The notes below the pieces were generated by a model. The model ran no database searches. It saw only the letters and a program-made list of their open reading frames with translations, and had not been told where the DNA came from. 64,000 bases of DNA from DATNPH01 sp036703315 (GTDB lineage: Bacteria > Cyanobacteriota > Cyanobacteriia > Cyanobacteriales > Coleofasciculaceae). Positions 33,969-42,450 of the stretch are shown here, in pieces. The position numbers were made by a program, and so were the translations under genes. The stretch lies in the NCBI GenBank assembly GCA_036703315.1, contig DATNPH010000008.1, positions 1 through 64,000 on the forward strand, given 5' to 3'. Positions within the stretch are counted from its first letter, which is position 1; each line of letters opens with the position of its first letter.

Positions 33969-36320
33969 CTAAATCACTTCAAACGAAATAGACAACGCCG
34001 CCATCTCAGCCGTATTCACCTCTCGACCGACTGCCGCAAGACCTCTTTCCCCACTCAAGTCATCCAGCAAATTACCAATCACATCAACAGAGTCTTCAGA
34101 ATGCTGTGCATCACGGCCTAGAACCACTGGCCCATTCGCCAGCTTCAACTCCTCTGCTAGGGATTGCAAATTTTTGAGAGATTTCTTTAGCGGCGAAACA
34201 CTAGCCACAACCAGCACTTCCGCAATTCCTTTCGCTTGCGCGACTAGCTGAAACTCGTCTTGATTGGGATTAGGAATCAGGAGAGTTTGCCCCGCATCCA
34301 ATCGAGTGACATCATCCGAACCCCGCCACTTATGAGGAAACAGAACGGTAAGTCCTCTTGTCGGGTCAACAGACAGAATCGACAGATAGAGAGGACGAGA
34401 CTCCTCATTTGTGACCCGAAACTGAAACGGCGTCCCCAGATTTAACCGTTGGGAAAGCCCTGCTGCTCTCTCTCTCGTGGTGCCGCTACGAGGAGTGAAC
34501 GCCTCGGCAATCATGTCTTTGCCAGCTTCTGGAAGCATTGAGACTGCCAGCTTCAACCGGGAGGAGTTCGCATTCAGCGTCATTTTGATCAGGCGGACTG
34601 CCAGGAGAGATTTGAGTTTTGCCTGTAGACGGCTGATGGCTTTTGTTACCGTCTCCCCTGGTTCGCCAAACGAGTCGGGAATTAGTTCATCTCGTCCTGG
34701 GGAAAATAAGCCGATGCTGCCTTCAGCTGGGAGAGTCTGGGCTTGGGCTTCTTGACTGAGAAAACTATTTCCTCGGGATTGAAGATTGTGGCTAGACGAA
34801 CGAGTCCTGCCTAGGCGGAATGGCAGAATATCACAGGTTGTGAAACCTGGACAGGCAGGTTTTTTTTGTGTAGATGTGGTTTCAATCGCCCGGTTGATTG
34901 AGCTACTAGCTTTACCATCTGCCGCCGTAACTCGACTCAACAGGTAATGCACCTCCCCCGAATACGGAACAGGCACCGCCTCAACGCGATTAATTGCTTG
35001 CAAAGCCTGCTTGGCGCTATTAATCTCCCCTCCCAACGAAAGGTCAAGACCAATGCGAAGCTTCAAATCACTGGGAACAGACCGTGTAGCTTCCTGCAAT
35101 AACGCCCCGGGTGCCGCCGTTCCCTCCAGTGTGGCTTCTCCTACCAAGCCTTTGCGCGATGTCAAGCTTACCTTTCCTGAACCGCGCTGATTGCCACCAA
35201 CGATCGCAAATACTGCACCCTTATCAAACGCTTCCAGACTTTCCCGATCTAATCCACCTAACCACAACTTTGCTGTATTACCTGTTACCTCGGTAATCAC
35301 TGCTTCAGCAGCTGAAATTTGTTTATCAATAAAATAAATCGGTTTTCTTTCATACCCACTTTGAGGTTTGATGTCAGCCAGGGGGACTTGACTAGAGAAC
35401 GGTTTTATGTCACGAGTGATGTTGGCGATCGCATTCCCAACCTGCCCTGTTTGCTGCCAGAGATACTGCGTCATCAAGTAGGTAAACGCTCCAGCATAAA
35501 AACCATTAAACGCCGTATCAGCTGCTATTTGGTCGGGCTGCGCTGAAGCAATGACAACTCCTTTGGCAACTCCTGCCCGACGCTGTTTAATAAACTCTTG
35601 GGGCGACATATTCAACCGTGACAGTAATTGCTCTTGATACGCCTTTTCCGCAGGAGATATCTCAAGTTGACTGCCGCCATCGCGAGAACGAATCCGAAAG
35701 TTTCCCCTAGTGCCGCCGCCAGAGAAACAACTATCCAAAATAACTGTGAGATTTTCACTTTGCACGGCTGACATCAACAGGAACAGAGTGTGTCCCGTGA
35801 TATCTGGCACAATACCGCCTTGTTGAGGGAATCCGGGAGGTAATTGAGCATCAACCGGAACAAACGTGCTGTTGAGTCCATCGGGTTGATCTTTATCCGG
35901 ATCAGCAACGCGGGAACCATGCCCAGAGTAATGAAACACTACAACATCCCCCGGCTTGGCTTGCTTAATTAGATACTCATCAAAAGCACCCAAAATGCCT
36001 TGGCGAGTTGCTTGTGCATCAGTCAGCGTATGAATATCGTTACGATTAAAGCCAAAGCGGTGAATTAGGAGCTGACGCTGCAATTCCACATCCGTGACAC
36101 ATCCCTGCAAAGTGGTAAGTTGACCGCGAGCTTGATATTTATTGATACCGACTAGCAGGGCGACTTTGCGAGGTGTAGTCTGAGCTAAAACCTTTCCGTA
36201 GCGATCAGCCTGTTGTTGAATATCCGTAGGGGCATATGACCATACGTCCCTAAAACTCAAGGTTGCCAGAGTAGACCCAGCAAATTGCAAGAATTGACGA
36301 CGTTTAATGCGAGACATCAT
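33969..36320 (-). CDS. Caspase-like (peptidase C14) protein with DUF4384
   Basis: 783-aa metacaspase-type protein. The N terminus has a Tat-like signal (IKRRQFLQFAG). The C14 domain (about 50-330) has ALLVGINKYQ, catalytic His134 in HYSGHGS and Cys198 in ILDSCFSGGG. A middle region and a C-terminal DUF4384-type domain (about 600-720, with PLYLSILSVDPTRGLTVLFPH) follow. Known prokaryotic metacaspases cleave after Arg/Lys. It starts 7 nt after the upstream TPR gene stop, so the two are co-transcribed. Near residues 488-505 the linker is encoded by an inverted-repeat segment (34806-34859) that looks inserted. GAGG precedes two adjacent ATG codons; either may be used. Confidence 0.9.
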   Translation of the reverse strand: MMSRIKRRQFLQFAGSTLATLSFRDVWSYAPTDIQQQADRYGKVLAQTTPRKVALLVGINKYQARGQLTTLQGCVTDVELQRQLLIHRFGFNRNDIHTLTDAQATRQGILGAFDEYLIKQAKPGDVVVFHYSGHGSRVADPDKDQPDGLNSTFVPVDAQLPPGFPQQGGIVPDITGHTLFLLMSAVQSENLTVILDSCFSGGGTRGNFRIRSRDGGSQLEISPAEKAYQEQLLSRLNMSPQEFIKQRRAGVAKGVVIASAQPDQIAADTAFNGFYAGAFTYLMTQYLWQQTGQVGNAIANITRDIKPFSSQVPLADIKPQSGYERKPIYFIDKQISAAEAVITEVTGNTAKLWLGGLDRESLEAFDKGAVFAIVGGNQRGSGKVSLTSRKGLVGEATLEGTAAPGALLQEATRSVPSDLKLRIGLDLSLGGEINSAKQALQAINRVEAVPVPYSGEVHYLLSRVTAADGKASSSINRAIETTSTQKKPACPGFTTCDILPFRLGRTRSSSHNLQSRGNSFLSQEAQAQTLPAEGSIGLFSPGRDELIPDSFGEPGETVTKAISRLQAKLKSLLAVRLIKMTLNANSSRLKLAVSMLPEAGKDMIAEAFTPRSGTTRERAAGLSQRLNLGTPFQFRVTNEESRPLYLSILSVDPTRGLTVLFPHKWRGSDDVTRLDAGQTLLIPNPNQDEFQLVAQAKGIAEVLVVASVSPLKKSLKNLQSLAEELKLANGPVVLGRDAQHSEDSVDVIGNLLDDLSGERGLAAVGREVNTAEMAALSISFEVI
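34806..34859. repeat. Nested palindrome inside the caspase-like gene
   Basis: Outer arms CCTGCCT/AGGCAGG (34806-34812, 34853-34859) and inner arms CAGGTT/AACCTG (34834-34849). The encoded peptide is Cys/Pro-rich and unlike its surroundings, suggesting an in-frame insertion between domains. Confidence 0.5.
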
Positions 36321-36327
36321 ACACCTC

Positions 36328-37236
36328 TTAGCTCAAGCTCCATTGAGGAAGCAATACTACTTCAGTGTCTGTCTGTTGGTTCAATTGTTGCAGCAAATGT
36401 TTTCTATTATCTTGAGCGTCAGTATTATCGGGGTTGATTCGCAAGACTTCTTCAAAAGACTTGAGGGCTTCTTCATGGCGATTTAACTGCCACAATGCTA
36501 AGCCTCGGTTGTACCAAGCTGCCTCACTTTTGGGATTAAGGCGAGTGACTCGATCAAACGCTCCAAAGGCTTCTTGATATCGCTTTGATTTCCCTGCAAC
36601 TAGACCCCGATGGAACCAAGCATCCTCATCGTCAGGAGTAAGGCGGATTACTTTATCGTAGGAGGCGATCGCGTCTTCGTACCGTTCCAACCGCTCTAAG
36701 GTAACACCTCGGTTGTACCAAGCCCAAGTGGATTTAGGGTTGAGTGCAATGGCTCGATCATAAGAAGCCAGTGCTTCATCAGGCTTACCTAAATCATCTA
36801 AGGCATTGCCGCGAGCCACCCAAGAATCATCGTTATTGGGATTAATGTTAATGGCTCGCTCAAACGAAGCGATCGCGTCTTCATACTGCTTCAAGCTATA
36901 GAGTACATTGCCTCGGTTTTGCCAAGCGCTTTCGCTATTGGAATTAAGCTCAACTGCACGATCATAGGCTTCTAGTGCTTGCGCATAGTTTTCCTTCGCT
37001 AGTAGCGACTTACCCAAGTTAAACCAGTAGTCAAAATTGCCAGATTTGCCCTTAGCTGATACTTCAGCCGGAACTTGTACAGCCGCACTACGAATCTCGT
37101 CCCTTTCTGGGGTTTGAGCTAATACCTGAGAATTTTGGATTTTAAATTTTGAATTTTGGATTAGTTGAACGTTGTCAAGCGTTAGGGTAGTAACAATAGT
37201 GAGAAGGGCTACAAGTCCAATTCTTTGGGGTTGCAT
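36328..37236 (-). CDS. Exported TPR protein
   Basis: 302-aa protein: signal peptide almost identical in plan to that of the TPR-CHAT protein (RIGLVALLTIVTTLTL, then a tract ending VLAQTP), followed by seven 34-residue TPRs (about 65-290; pattern AWYNRGxxLxxLxRYEDAIASYDxxxxLxP). No catalytic domain. GAGG lies 7 nt before ATG 37236. The caspase-like gene follows 7 nt downstream, so this TPR protein is a natural candidate for its partner or scaffold. A 14-bp inverted repeat and shared motif A lie just upstream. Confidence 0.88.
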   Translation of the reverse strand: MQPQRIGLVALLTIVTTLTLDNVQLIQNSKFKIQNSQVLAQTPERDEIRSAAVQVPAEVSAKGKSGNFDYWFNLGKSLLAKENYAQALEAYDRAVELNSNSESAWQNRGNVLYSLKQYEDAIASFERAININPNNDDSWVARGNALDDLGKPDEALASYDRAIALNPKSTWAWYNRGVTLERLERYEDAIASYDKVIRLTPDDEDAWFHRGLVAGKSKRYQEAFGAFDRVTRLNPKSEAAWYNRGLALWQLNRHEEALKSFEEVLRINPDNTDAQDNRKHLLQQLNQQTDTEVVLLPQWSLS

Positions 37237-37250
37237 AAGAATCCTCGATT

Positions 37251-37299
37251 AACGTTCAGAGATAAGGCTTGCTCTTTTAAAGAGATATCTCTGAACGTT
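37251..37299. repeat. 14-bp perfect inverted repeat upstream of the TPR-caspase pair
   Basis: AACGTTCAGAGATA (37251-37264) and TATCTCTGAACGTT (37286-37299), 21-nt loop containing a further CTCTTTTAAAGAG near-palindrome. The right arm overlaps the TCAGAGATA half of motif A, so the arm is in effect a second inverted half-site. Confidence 0.8.
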
Positions 37300-37312
37300 G
37301 AGAACTTATGCA
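37286..37312 (-). promoter_or_regulatory. Shared bipartite motif, site A (TPR-caspase operon)
   Basis: Minus strand: TGCATAA-N11-TCAGAGATA, ending 50 nt before ATG 37236. Confidence 0.65.
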
Positions 37313-37329
37313 CTTAATGCGACTACTAC

Positions 37330-38070
37330 TTAGCGAGCTTGAGCAGAATTTTGCACCACTAGGTTGTAACAGATTTCCCCAGCCGTAGCTTTGACCTTTT
37401 TATTCAGTCCTGGCGATGGATTTTGCACACTATAGATTTCCTGCAAGACATCTGACCAAAGCTGCTTTTGAGCAAAGTATTCAGCTCGTTGCACAGCAAT
37501 TTCTTCAGGCGTCGCTCCTTTACCTTTCAGTTCTTCTTCCAGCTTTGTCAAGTCTGCTTTGATGCGATCGCGCTGTTGAGCATCCAAGACTTTAAATTCA
37601 AACGAATGTTCTTTATTGGTCTGATCCAAGACTACCCAGTTGTAAGTTTGACCCGACTGGAGTGGTTTCTCCCCGCCATACATTACCCTGAAAGTCCTTC
37701 CTGAGAATTCCTCATCCCACAACGCCTGCTTGCTACCTGGTAAACGCACCTCAATTTTTTTGATTAGTGGCAGTCCCCGCCAAACAAATAGGGGGCGATC
37801 GCTCCAGACTTCTGTATTGCTGCCGATGGTTCTAGGAGTCAGCGCACAAACACCGCCACCGCCGCGTCCCGTTGCGGGTCCGCCAGCTCCAGCAGTAGGC
37901 CCATTATCCTTGGGCGGAGTTTGCTGATTAAAAAAATTCCCAAAGATTGTCGCCCAAGACTGAGGGGGATTGATTTGTGCAACAGCACTCTGCATTGATT
38001 GAGTTGGCAATCCAGAGACAATCGTTGCTGAAACGAGCAAAGTAGATAGTACCCAGTTGAATTTATGCAT
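37330..38070 (-). CDS. Exported DUF928-family protein
   Basis: 246-aa secreted protein: signal peptide (WVLSTLLVSATIVSG, cleavage after AVA), a Gly/Pro-rich linker (about 55-78), then the DUF928 core (VCALTPRTIGSNTEVWSDRPLFVWRG and a Gln/Lys-rich helical C-terminal part). Function unknown; the family commonly lies beside CHASE2/CHAT genes in cyanobacteria. Its ATG overlaps the last 8 nt of the CHASE2-CHAT gene, so the pair is translationally coupled and the products probably act together, with this one on the outside of the inner membrane. Confidence 0.85.
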   Translation of the reverse strand: MHKFNWVLSTLLVSATIVSGLPTQSMQSAVAQINPPQSWATIFGNFFNQQTPPKDNGPTAGAGGPATGRGGGGVCALTPRTIGSNTEVWSDRPLFVWRGLPLIKKIEVRLPGSKQALWDEEFSGRTFRVMYGGEKPLQSGQTYNWVVLDQTNKEHSFEFKVLDAQQRDRIKADLTKLEEELKGKGATPEEIAVQRAEYFAQKQLWSDVLQEIYSVQNPSPGLNKKVKATAGEICYNLVVQNSAQAR

Positions 38071-40600
38071 GATCTTTTTTCTGTAATTGATTTAGCAAAA
38101 TGTAAGTCCAAAACGTTGCAACGGGTAGAACGAAGGGCAACAGCACTGCCGATGTGATATAGAACTGTAAGCCAACTAGTCCATAAATCACTGTGCCGCT
38201 TGCCATTGCCAACACCCATTTGCCTCTTCCAGAAGATAAAAGCAGTAGTGTATGTTTTCCATTTCTGTGTTTTGTTTCAGTTTTTACGTTCTCTAATGCG
38301 ATCACTGCCCCTTTTCCCAACAATGCGGCTACCACAATCATCCATAGATCGGGAATTGGGACGACAAACCGCTGATTTAGGAAATGGTGGATGAGGTAAG
38401 CGTGGATTTCACCGCCAGGGAGCTTCTCACGCTCATCGGGTGGATTCTGTTGAGAGCGCCAGTAACCTGTAGCAGGGGGTAACCGAAAATTATCTTCACC
38501 TTGGGCATTGATACCAGCCTCGCTATGACCTCCTGGTGCAATTATCACCACAGGCTGCTGATGCGGGTCGAGTTTTAGAGACTCTGTTGGACTCTCCAGC
38601 AACTTCCAAGCTGGAAGGCGTTTATAGACTTGCTGGGGTGGAATTGAGAAGTCAATAATGGGGTGCAGCCACATTTGACGATACGGATAAAAGAAGTTAG
38701 TTAGGGGATGTAAGCGAGATGATGGAGAAAATAGGTCTTTATAATCGGAGCCAGTAATATCGTTGACATGAGCTTTCAGTTGAGCAATCCAAGGAACTGG
38801 AGATTGCAATTGAGGTTGAGCCAATTGTTTATGCTCAGAGTTAAGCCAGTAAGACAATGACAGCAGGTAAGAAAAGGGCAAACTTTGGTCTTCTGACGAC
38901 CATCTGGGCACCAGCGTGGCGTATAAAACCCGGTCTCTAAAAAAGACTTGGACATCGCCTTGTAAGCTCCAATTGGGGTGAGCCAATTCGGGCATGGGTC
39001 CCAGCCAGTCTCCATCATGGCGCATGGTAGCAAGTACAAACCCGGTTCCCTTTTGTACTGAGGCGCGAAGGGATTGAGCAAGTTTTTGGTCTTGAGTTTT
39101 GTCTTGGTGAGGGCGATCCAGAAGATAATCGATACCAATCACTTTGGCATTCACGGCTGAAAGCTTGTCAACCAACTGCGCTATATAAGTGCGATTTATA
39201 GGTACAGCCGGGTAAGGCATTTTTGCCTTTCGGATCGATTGCTCGTCAACTTGCACTAGAAGTACGGGAGGCTCTTTTATCTTTTGCACTTGGTGCGTTA
39301 GCTGGCGATAGCGTGCTTGGACTAACACGCGTTGCTCTAATAACTCTTGCTGTACTGAGGGCTGCCAGCTAACGATTGCTAAAGCCGCCAATCCGATCGC
39401 TTCGCGTTTTGTGGGTAGCCAACACTTGAGCCGATCCGTGAGTTTAGACCGTTGGAGGCGAAACGGTGGTGCATCAGGATGCCGGAACAGTGAAGGAATT
39501 AGGTAAGCACTCGGATAAGTGAGTTGCTTCTCCAACTTGAGATACTGACAAGCCGCCAGCAGTGACTCATGAACATCTTGGTACTCTGCTAGACGCTTAA
39601 GAAACCGCACCAGAAACTCTTCGGCAACACGATTGTGAATCGGTTCCCGCATCACCGCCACTTGACTCAACCCCAGGTTAATCAAAGCGTTAGCCAGGCT
39701 CAAACCATTGCAGGAATTAAATAGAGCAAATCGCAATCCCCGTTTTATAGCTATCTTGATGGGCTGTGTGATTTCGCTTAAGTTCAGGGAGATATTGGGC
39801 GCGATCGCTAATTCTCCCCCAGTTAGACAGGTTTCATTACTATGACCGGCAAAAAATAATACATCCCAGCCCTGCTCATCCGTAATAGTATTGACAATTT
39901 CTGACTTTAATGATTCTGTGTTCTTTTCAGGTTGCCAGCCAATAAACTGAACGTCTGCAATTGAGGAAAGTGATTGCACCGCCTCTCTATCCGCATGGAA
40001 GTTCAACCCGGTTTCATCTCCTAAAATTGCCAAAATCCGCACTCGACTCCGGCGACTTTTGGGAGTCACGGGGGCATCCTGAATATTCACGGGTGTGCGG
40101 ACAAACCGAATCTTGCCTGTAGTGGCAAACTCTGTACCAATTTCCCACGCTTCCCACGGCAACCGTGCCAGATCTAAAGGATTGCAAGCTAGGAACACCT
40201 CGATAACTGGAGAACCCCCTGTTTGTGCCTCTCCCCCTATTCCCTTATCCCAATCCCTAGCCGCTTGAGCAATGCGAGAGCGAATTTCATACAACTCACC
40301 CTGGCGCAGCCATTGATGAAATTCATACAATAGCTTGGCTTCTGCCTGCACCAATTTAGCGTGCCAATTAATCGGTGGTGGAGCAATACTACCGGCTGCT
40401 GCCACTCGACCCCGTAACGCTGTGTTATAAAAACTGAGATAAATAGAATTCCACTCCTTGTACAGGGTACTCAGAGTTTCTGGATAGGGAAGCGTGACGT
40501 TCAGTTGCTGCCCTCGCCCTCGCCCCCATGACAGCTCAAATAGACAAGCTTGTCCGACTTGCTGAACTTTGAGGTAAAAAACAGAATTATCCTGGGTCAT
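38063..40600 (-). CDS. CHAT-CHASE2 transmembrane sensor/protease
   Basis: 845-aa membrane protein. N-terminal cytoplasmic CHAT domain (about 130-370) with His near 252 in FFAGHSNE and Cys near 296 in LFNSCNGLSLA. A membrane segment near 395-412, an extracytoplasmic CHASE2 sensor domain (about 425-720; LLVQVDEQSIRKA and VIGIDYLLDRP) and C-terminal membrane helices (about 745-840) follow. The arrangement suggests an outside signal controlling an inside caspase-fold domain. It overlaps the DUF928 gene by 8 nt. The start has no strong ribosome-binding site. Shared motif B lies 278 nt upstream. Confidence 0.9.
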   Translation of the reverse strand: MTQDNSVFYLKVQQVGQACLFELSWGRGRGQQLNVTLPYPETLSTLYKEWNSIYLSFYNTALRGRVAAAGSIAPPPINWHAKLVQAEAKLLYEFHQWLRQGELYEIRSRIAQAARDWDKGIGGEAQTGGSPVIEVFLACNPLDLARLPWEAWEIGTEFATTGKIRFVRTPVNIQDAPVTPKSRRSRVRILAILGDETGLNFHADREAVQSLSSIADVQFIGWQPEKNTESLKSEIVNTITDEQGWDVLFFAGHSNETCLTGGELAIAPNISLNLSEITQPIKIAIKRGLRFALFNSCNGLSLANALINLGLSQVAVMREPIHNRVAEEFLVRFLKRLAEYQDVHESLLAACQYLKLEKQLTYPSAYLIPSLFRHPDAPPFRLQRSKLTDRLKCWLPTKREAIGLAALAIVSWQPSVQQELLEQRVLVQARYRQLTHQVQKIKEPPVLLVQVDEQSIRKAKMPYPAVPINRTYIAQLVDKLSAVNAKVIGIDYLLDRPHQDKTQDQKLAQSLRASVQKGTGFVLATMRHDGDWLGPMPELAHPNWSLQGDVQVFFRDRVLYATLVPRWSSEDQSLPFSYLLSLSYWLNSEHKQLAQPQLQSPVPWIAQLKAHVNDITGSDYKDLFSPSSRLHPLTNFFYPYRQMWLHPIIDFSIPPQQVYKRLPAWKLLESPTESLKLDPHQQPVVIIAPGGHSEAGINAQGEDNFRLPPATGYWRSQQNPPDEREKLPGGEIHAYLIHHFLNQRFVVPIPDLWMIVVAALLGKGAVIALENVKTETKHRNGKHTLLLLSSGRGKWVLAMASGTVIYGLVGLQFYITSAVLLPFVLPVATFWTYILLNQLQKKDHA

Positions 40601-40970
40601 GGCTTTCTGTAGAGAGCGATCGTATCAAGTCTGTAGATATTATTGTGTACTTCCCTGCCATTACCCCTGATTTCAGTCTTTAGGAAGTTTACACAGAGGA
40701 AGTATATATCTAATGATGACCCTGATCACTAGCAATCACAACGTTCATAAGAGAGTAGGGTAACAGGTATCAAGGAAAGCAGCACAGTAGTAGTGGCAAG
40801 ACTGAGATATCTGAGACGGGGATGCATTTGCAAGTCCTCCAGTAACTAAGAAAGCAAATTGCTCACTCATTTATCTATATCTCTGAGTCTTATAGAACTT
40901 ATGCAAAAATTTTCGCGATGCAAAACAAGATGGCATTTGAGTATGACATCGCTATAACCCACATTCCGCA
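40601..40970. other. Spacer with shared motif B
   Basis: 370 bp without a gene. Apart from motif B (40878-40905) I see only A/T-rich sequence and a possible weak terminator-like stretch; no ORF or RNA is recognisable. Confidence 0.5.
40878..40905 (-). promoter_or_regulatory. Shared bipartite motif, site B (CHASE2-CHAT operon)
   Basis: Minus strand: TGCATAA-N12-TCAGAGATA, continuing TAG as in site C. It is 278 nt before ATG 40600. Confidence 0.6.
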
Positions 40971-42125
40971 CTAGTCAAGTGTCACACTACTTGTGCAAGG
41001 GGAATCGGAAGAATATTCTACGTATTCATTAAAGTAATTCCAGATAGCTTCTTCACTCGGACTATTGCCGAAAGTCTTGATAATTTCTAAAGCTTGCTGG
41101 TAGCATGTCTGCCCCTGAGTATGCAGATTGAGATGATCATAAACAGGTATTAAGTGCTGGAGTAATCTCTCGCTATTGCCAGGATCATGGAGAAGCGCCA
41201 CATTACTAGCTGTATGATTGAGCACTTGCCAAATTCCCAAAGCCTTTAGGTGATAGCACAAAGCCAGAGGATAGTTGCCCAGCTTGTAGTAAACTGCCCC
41301 TATGTAATCAAGGATTCTAGCTTCGCTATTAGGGAATTCACCAACTACCCGCCGAATTTCCAAAGCTTGTTGATAAAACTCCAGAGCCTGCAAATCCTGG
41401 TTAAGCTTGACATAAGTGGTGCCAATACTCTCAAGAGTGGTTGCCTCACCGTTGCGATTATGGATTTTGCGGCAAATGGCTAATGCTTGCTCAAACAAGG
41501 CAAGTGCCGGACGAGGTCGTCCTAGCAATAAATAAGCTTCCCCAATATTATGAAGAACAGCACCTTCACACTCAGGCGAATTGCCTAAGTCTTGGAAAAG
41601 CTTAAGTGCTTGGTAGCAGCAAGAGAGTGCCTGCTCTGACTGACCTAAATTGTTGTAAATTTCCCCAAGCGAATTAAAGATTCTGGCGATGCTAAGCTTG
41701 TCACCCGTGTCTCTGAGGATTGCTAGCGCTTGTAAATAAACCTTCAACGCTTTGTAGTTCTGTCCAGTTTGGCGATAAGCCGCCCCCATGTAGTTGAGAA
41801 TGATACCAGCGCTTGTCCGATTCCCGATCGCTTTAGCAATTTGTAGCGCTTGCTCAAGGCATTTAATCCCCCAGGCGTATTCTCCTAATTTGCAGTGAAT
41901 TAACCCGATGCGCTTGAGAATGACGACTTGGCTAATACGGTCATTCTTGGCTTGAGCTTTTGCTAAGGCTTGTTGGAAGGCTTTTAAGACAGATTGCAAC
42001 TGACTTTGGCGATCGCGTTTGTGAGGCATAGTACGATAGCCGCCAAGTGGGTCGCGGTATTCTTCGTCCTTTTCATACATCTGCTCTAATACCGCTTCAG
42101 TTTTGTGGTGAAGAACACATTGCAT
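40971..42125 (-). CDS. Cytoplasmic TPR protein
   Basis: 384-aa protein of about seven to eight 40-residue TPR units (about 45-355; pattern ILNYMGAAYRQTGQNYKALKVYLQALAI, with conserved Gly-Ala-Tyr and Ala-Leu positions). No signal peptide or catalytic domain. GGGAG lies about 9 nt before the ATG. Unlike the other two TPR proteins of the cluster it stays in the cytoplasm, so it could contact the CHAT face of the CHASE2 protein (inference). The last codons lie in a 17-bp sequence (AAGTGTCACACTACTTG, 40977-40993) found also at 25600-25616. Confidence 0.85.
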   Translation of the reverse strand: MQCVLHHKTEAVLEQMYEKDEEYRDPLGGYRTMPHKRDRQSQLQSVLKAFQQALAKAQAKNDRISQVVILKRIGLIHCKLGEYAWGIKCLEQALQIAKAIGNRTSAGIILNYMGAAYRQTGQNYKALKVYLQALAILRDTGDKLSIARIFNSLGEIYNNLGQSEQALSCCYQALKLFQDLGNSPECEGAVLHNIGEAYLLLGRPRPALALFEQALAICRKIHNRNGEATTLESIGTTYVKLNQDLQALEFYQQALEIRRVVGEFPNSEARILDYIGAVYYKLGNYPLALCYHLKALGIWQVLNHTASNVALLHDPGNSERLLQHLIPVYDHLNLHTQGQTCYQQALEIIKTFGNSPSEEAIWNYFNEYVEYSSDSPCTSSVTLD

Positions 42126-42450
42126 AATGAACGCTCCCTCAAGAGATTAGAGTTTGTTTGCTCTGGTTAGCTATATCTCTCACCTCCTAGGAGGATATGC
42201 AGGGGTTAGTTGTCTTAATCCTTAATCCAGAATTTTGGTGAAGATAGAGAGCTTGCCTACCCAAGATTCGACGTAGCTGTAATACTAATCGCCCTGTTCT
42301 TCACGATTTACGCAAGAATTCCAATGATTTTTATTGAAAATCGGTGCTACCCATCAAATAACCACCCGAGATTAATACCCTATCGCTATACTCTGTTGCG
42401 CTACGTCAGCAATGCTAGAAGAATCTCTACCCACAACGGCAGCGGAGAGC
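42126..42450. other. Spacer with shared motif C
   Basis: 325 bp without a gene between the TPR and DUF1822 genes. It contains motif C, whose spacer is the 12-bp palindrome CCTCCTAGGAGG (42183-42194). Nothing else recognisable. Confidence 0.5.
42174..42201 (-). promoter_or_regulatory. Shared bipartite motif, site C (TPR gene)
   Basis: Minus strand: TGCATAT-N12-TGAGAGATA, continuing TAG. It ends 49 nt before ATG 42125. Confidence 0.55.
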
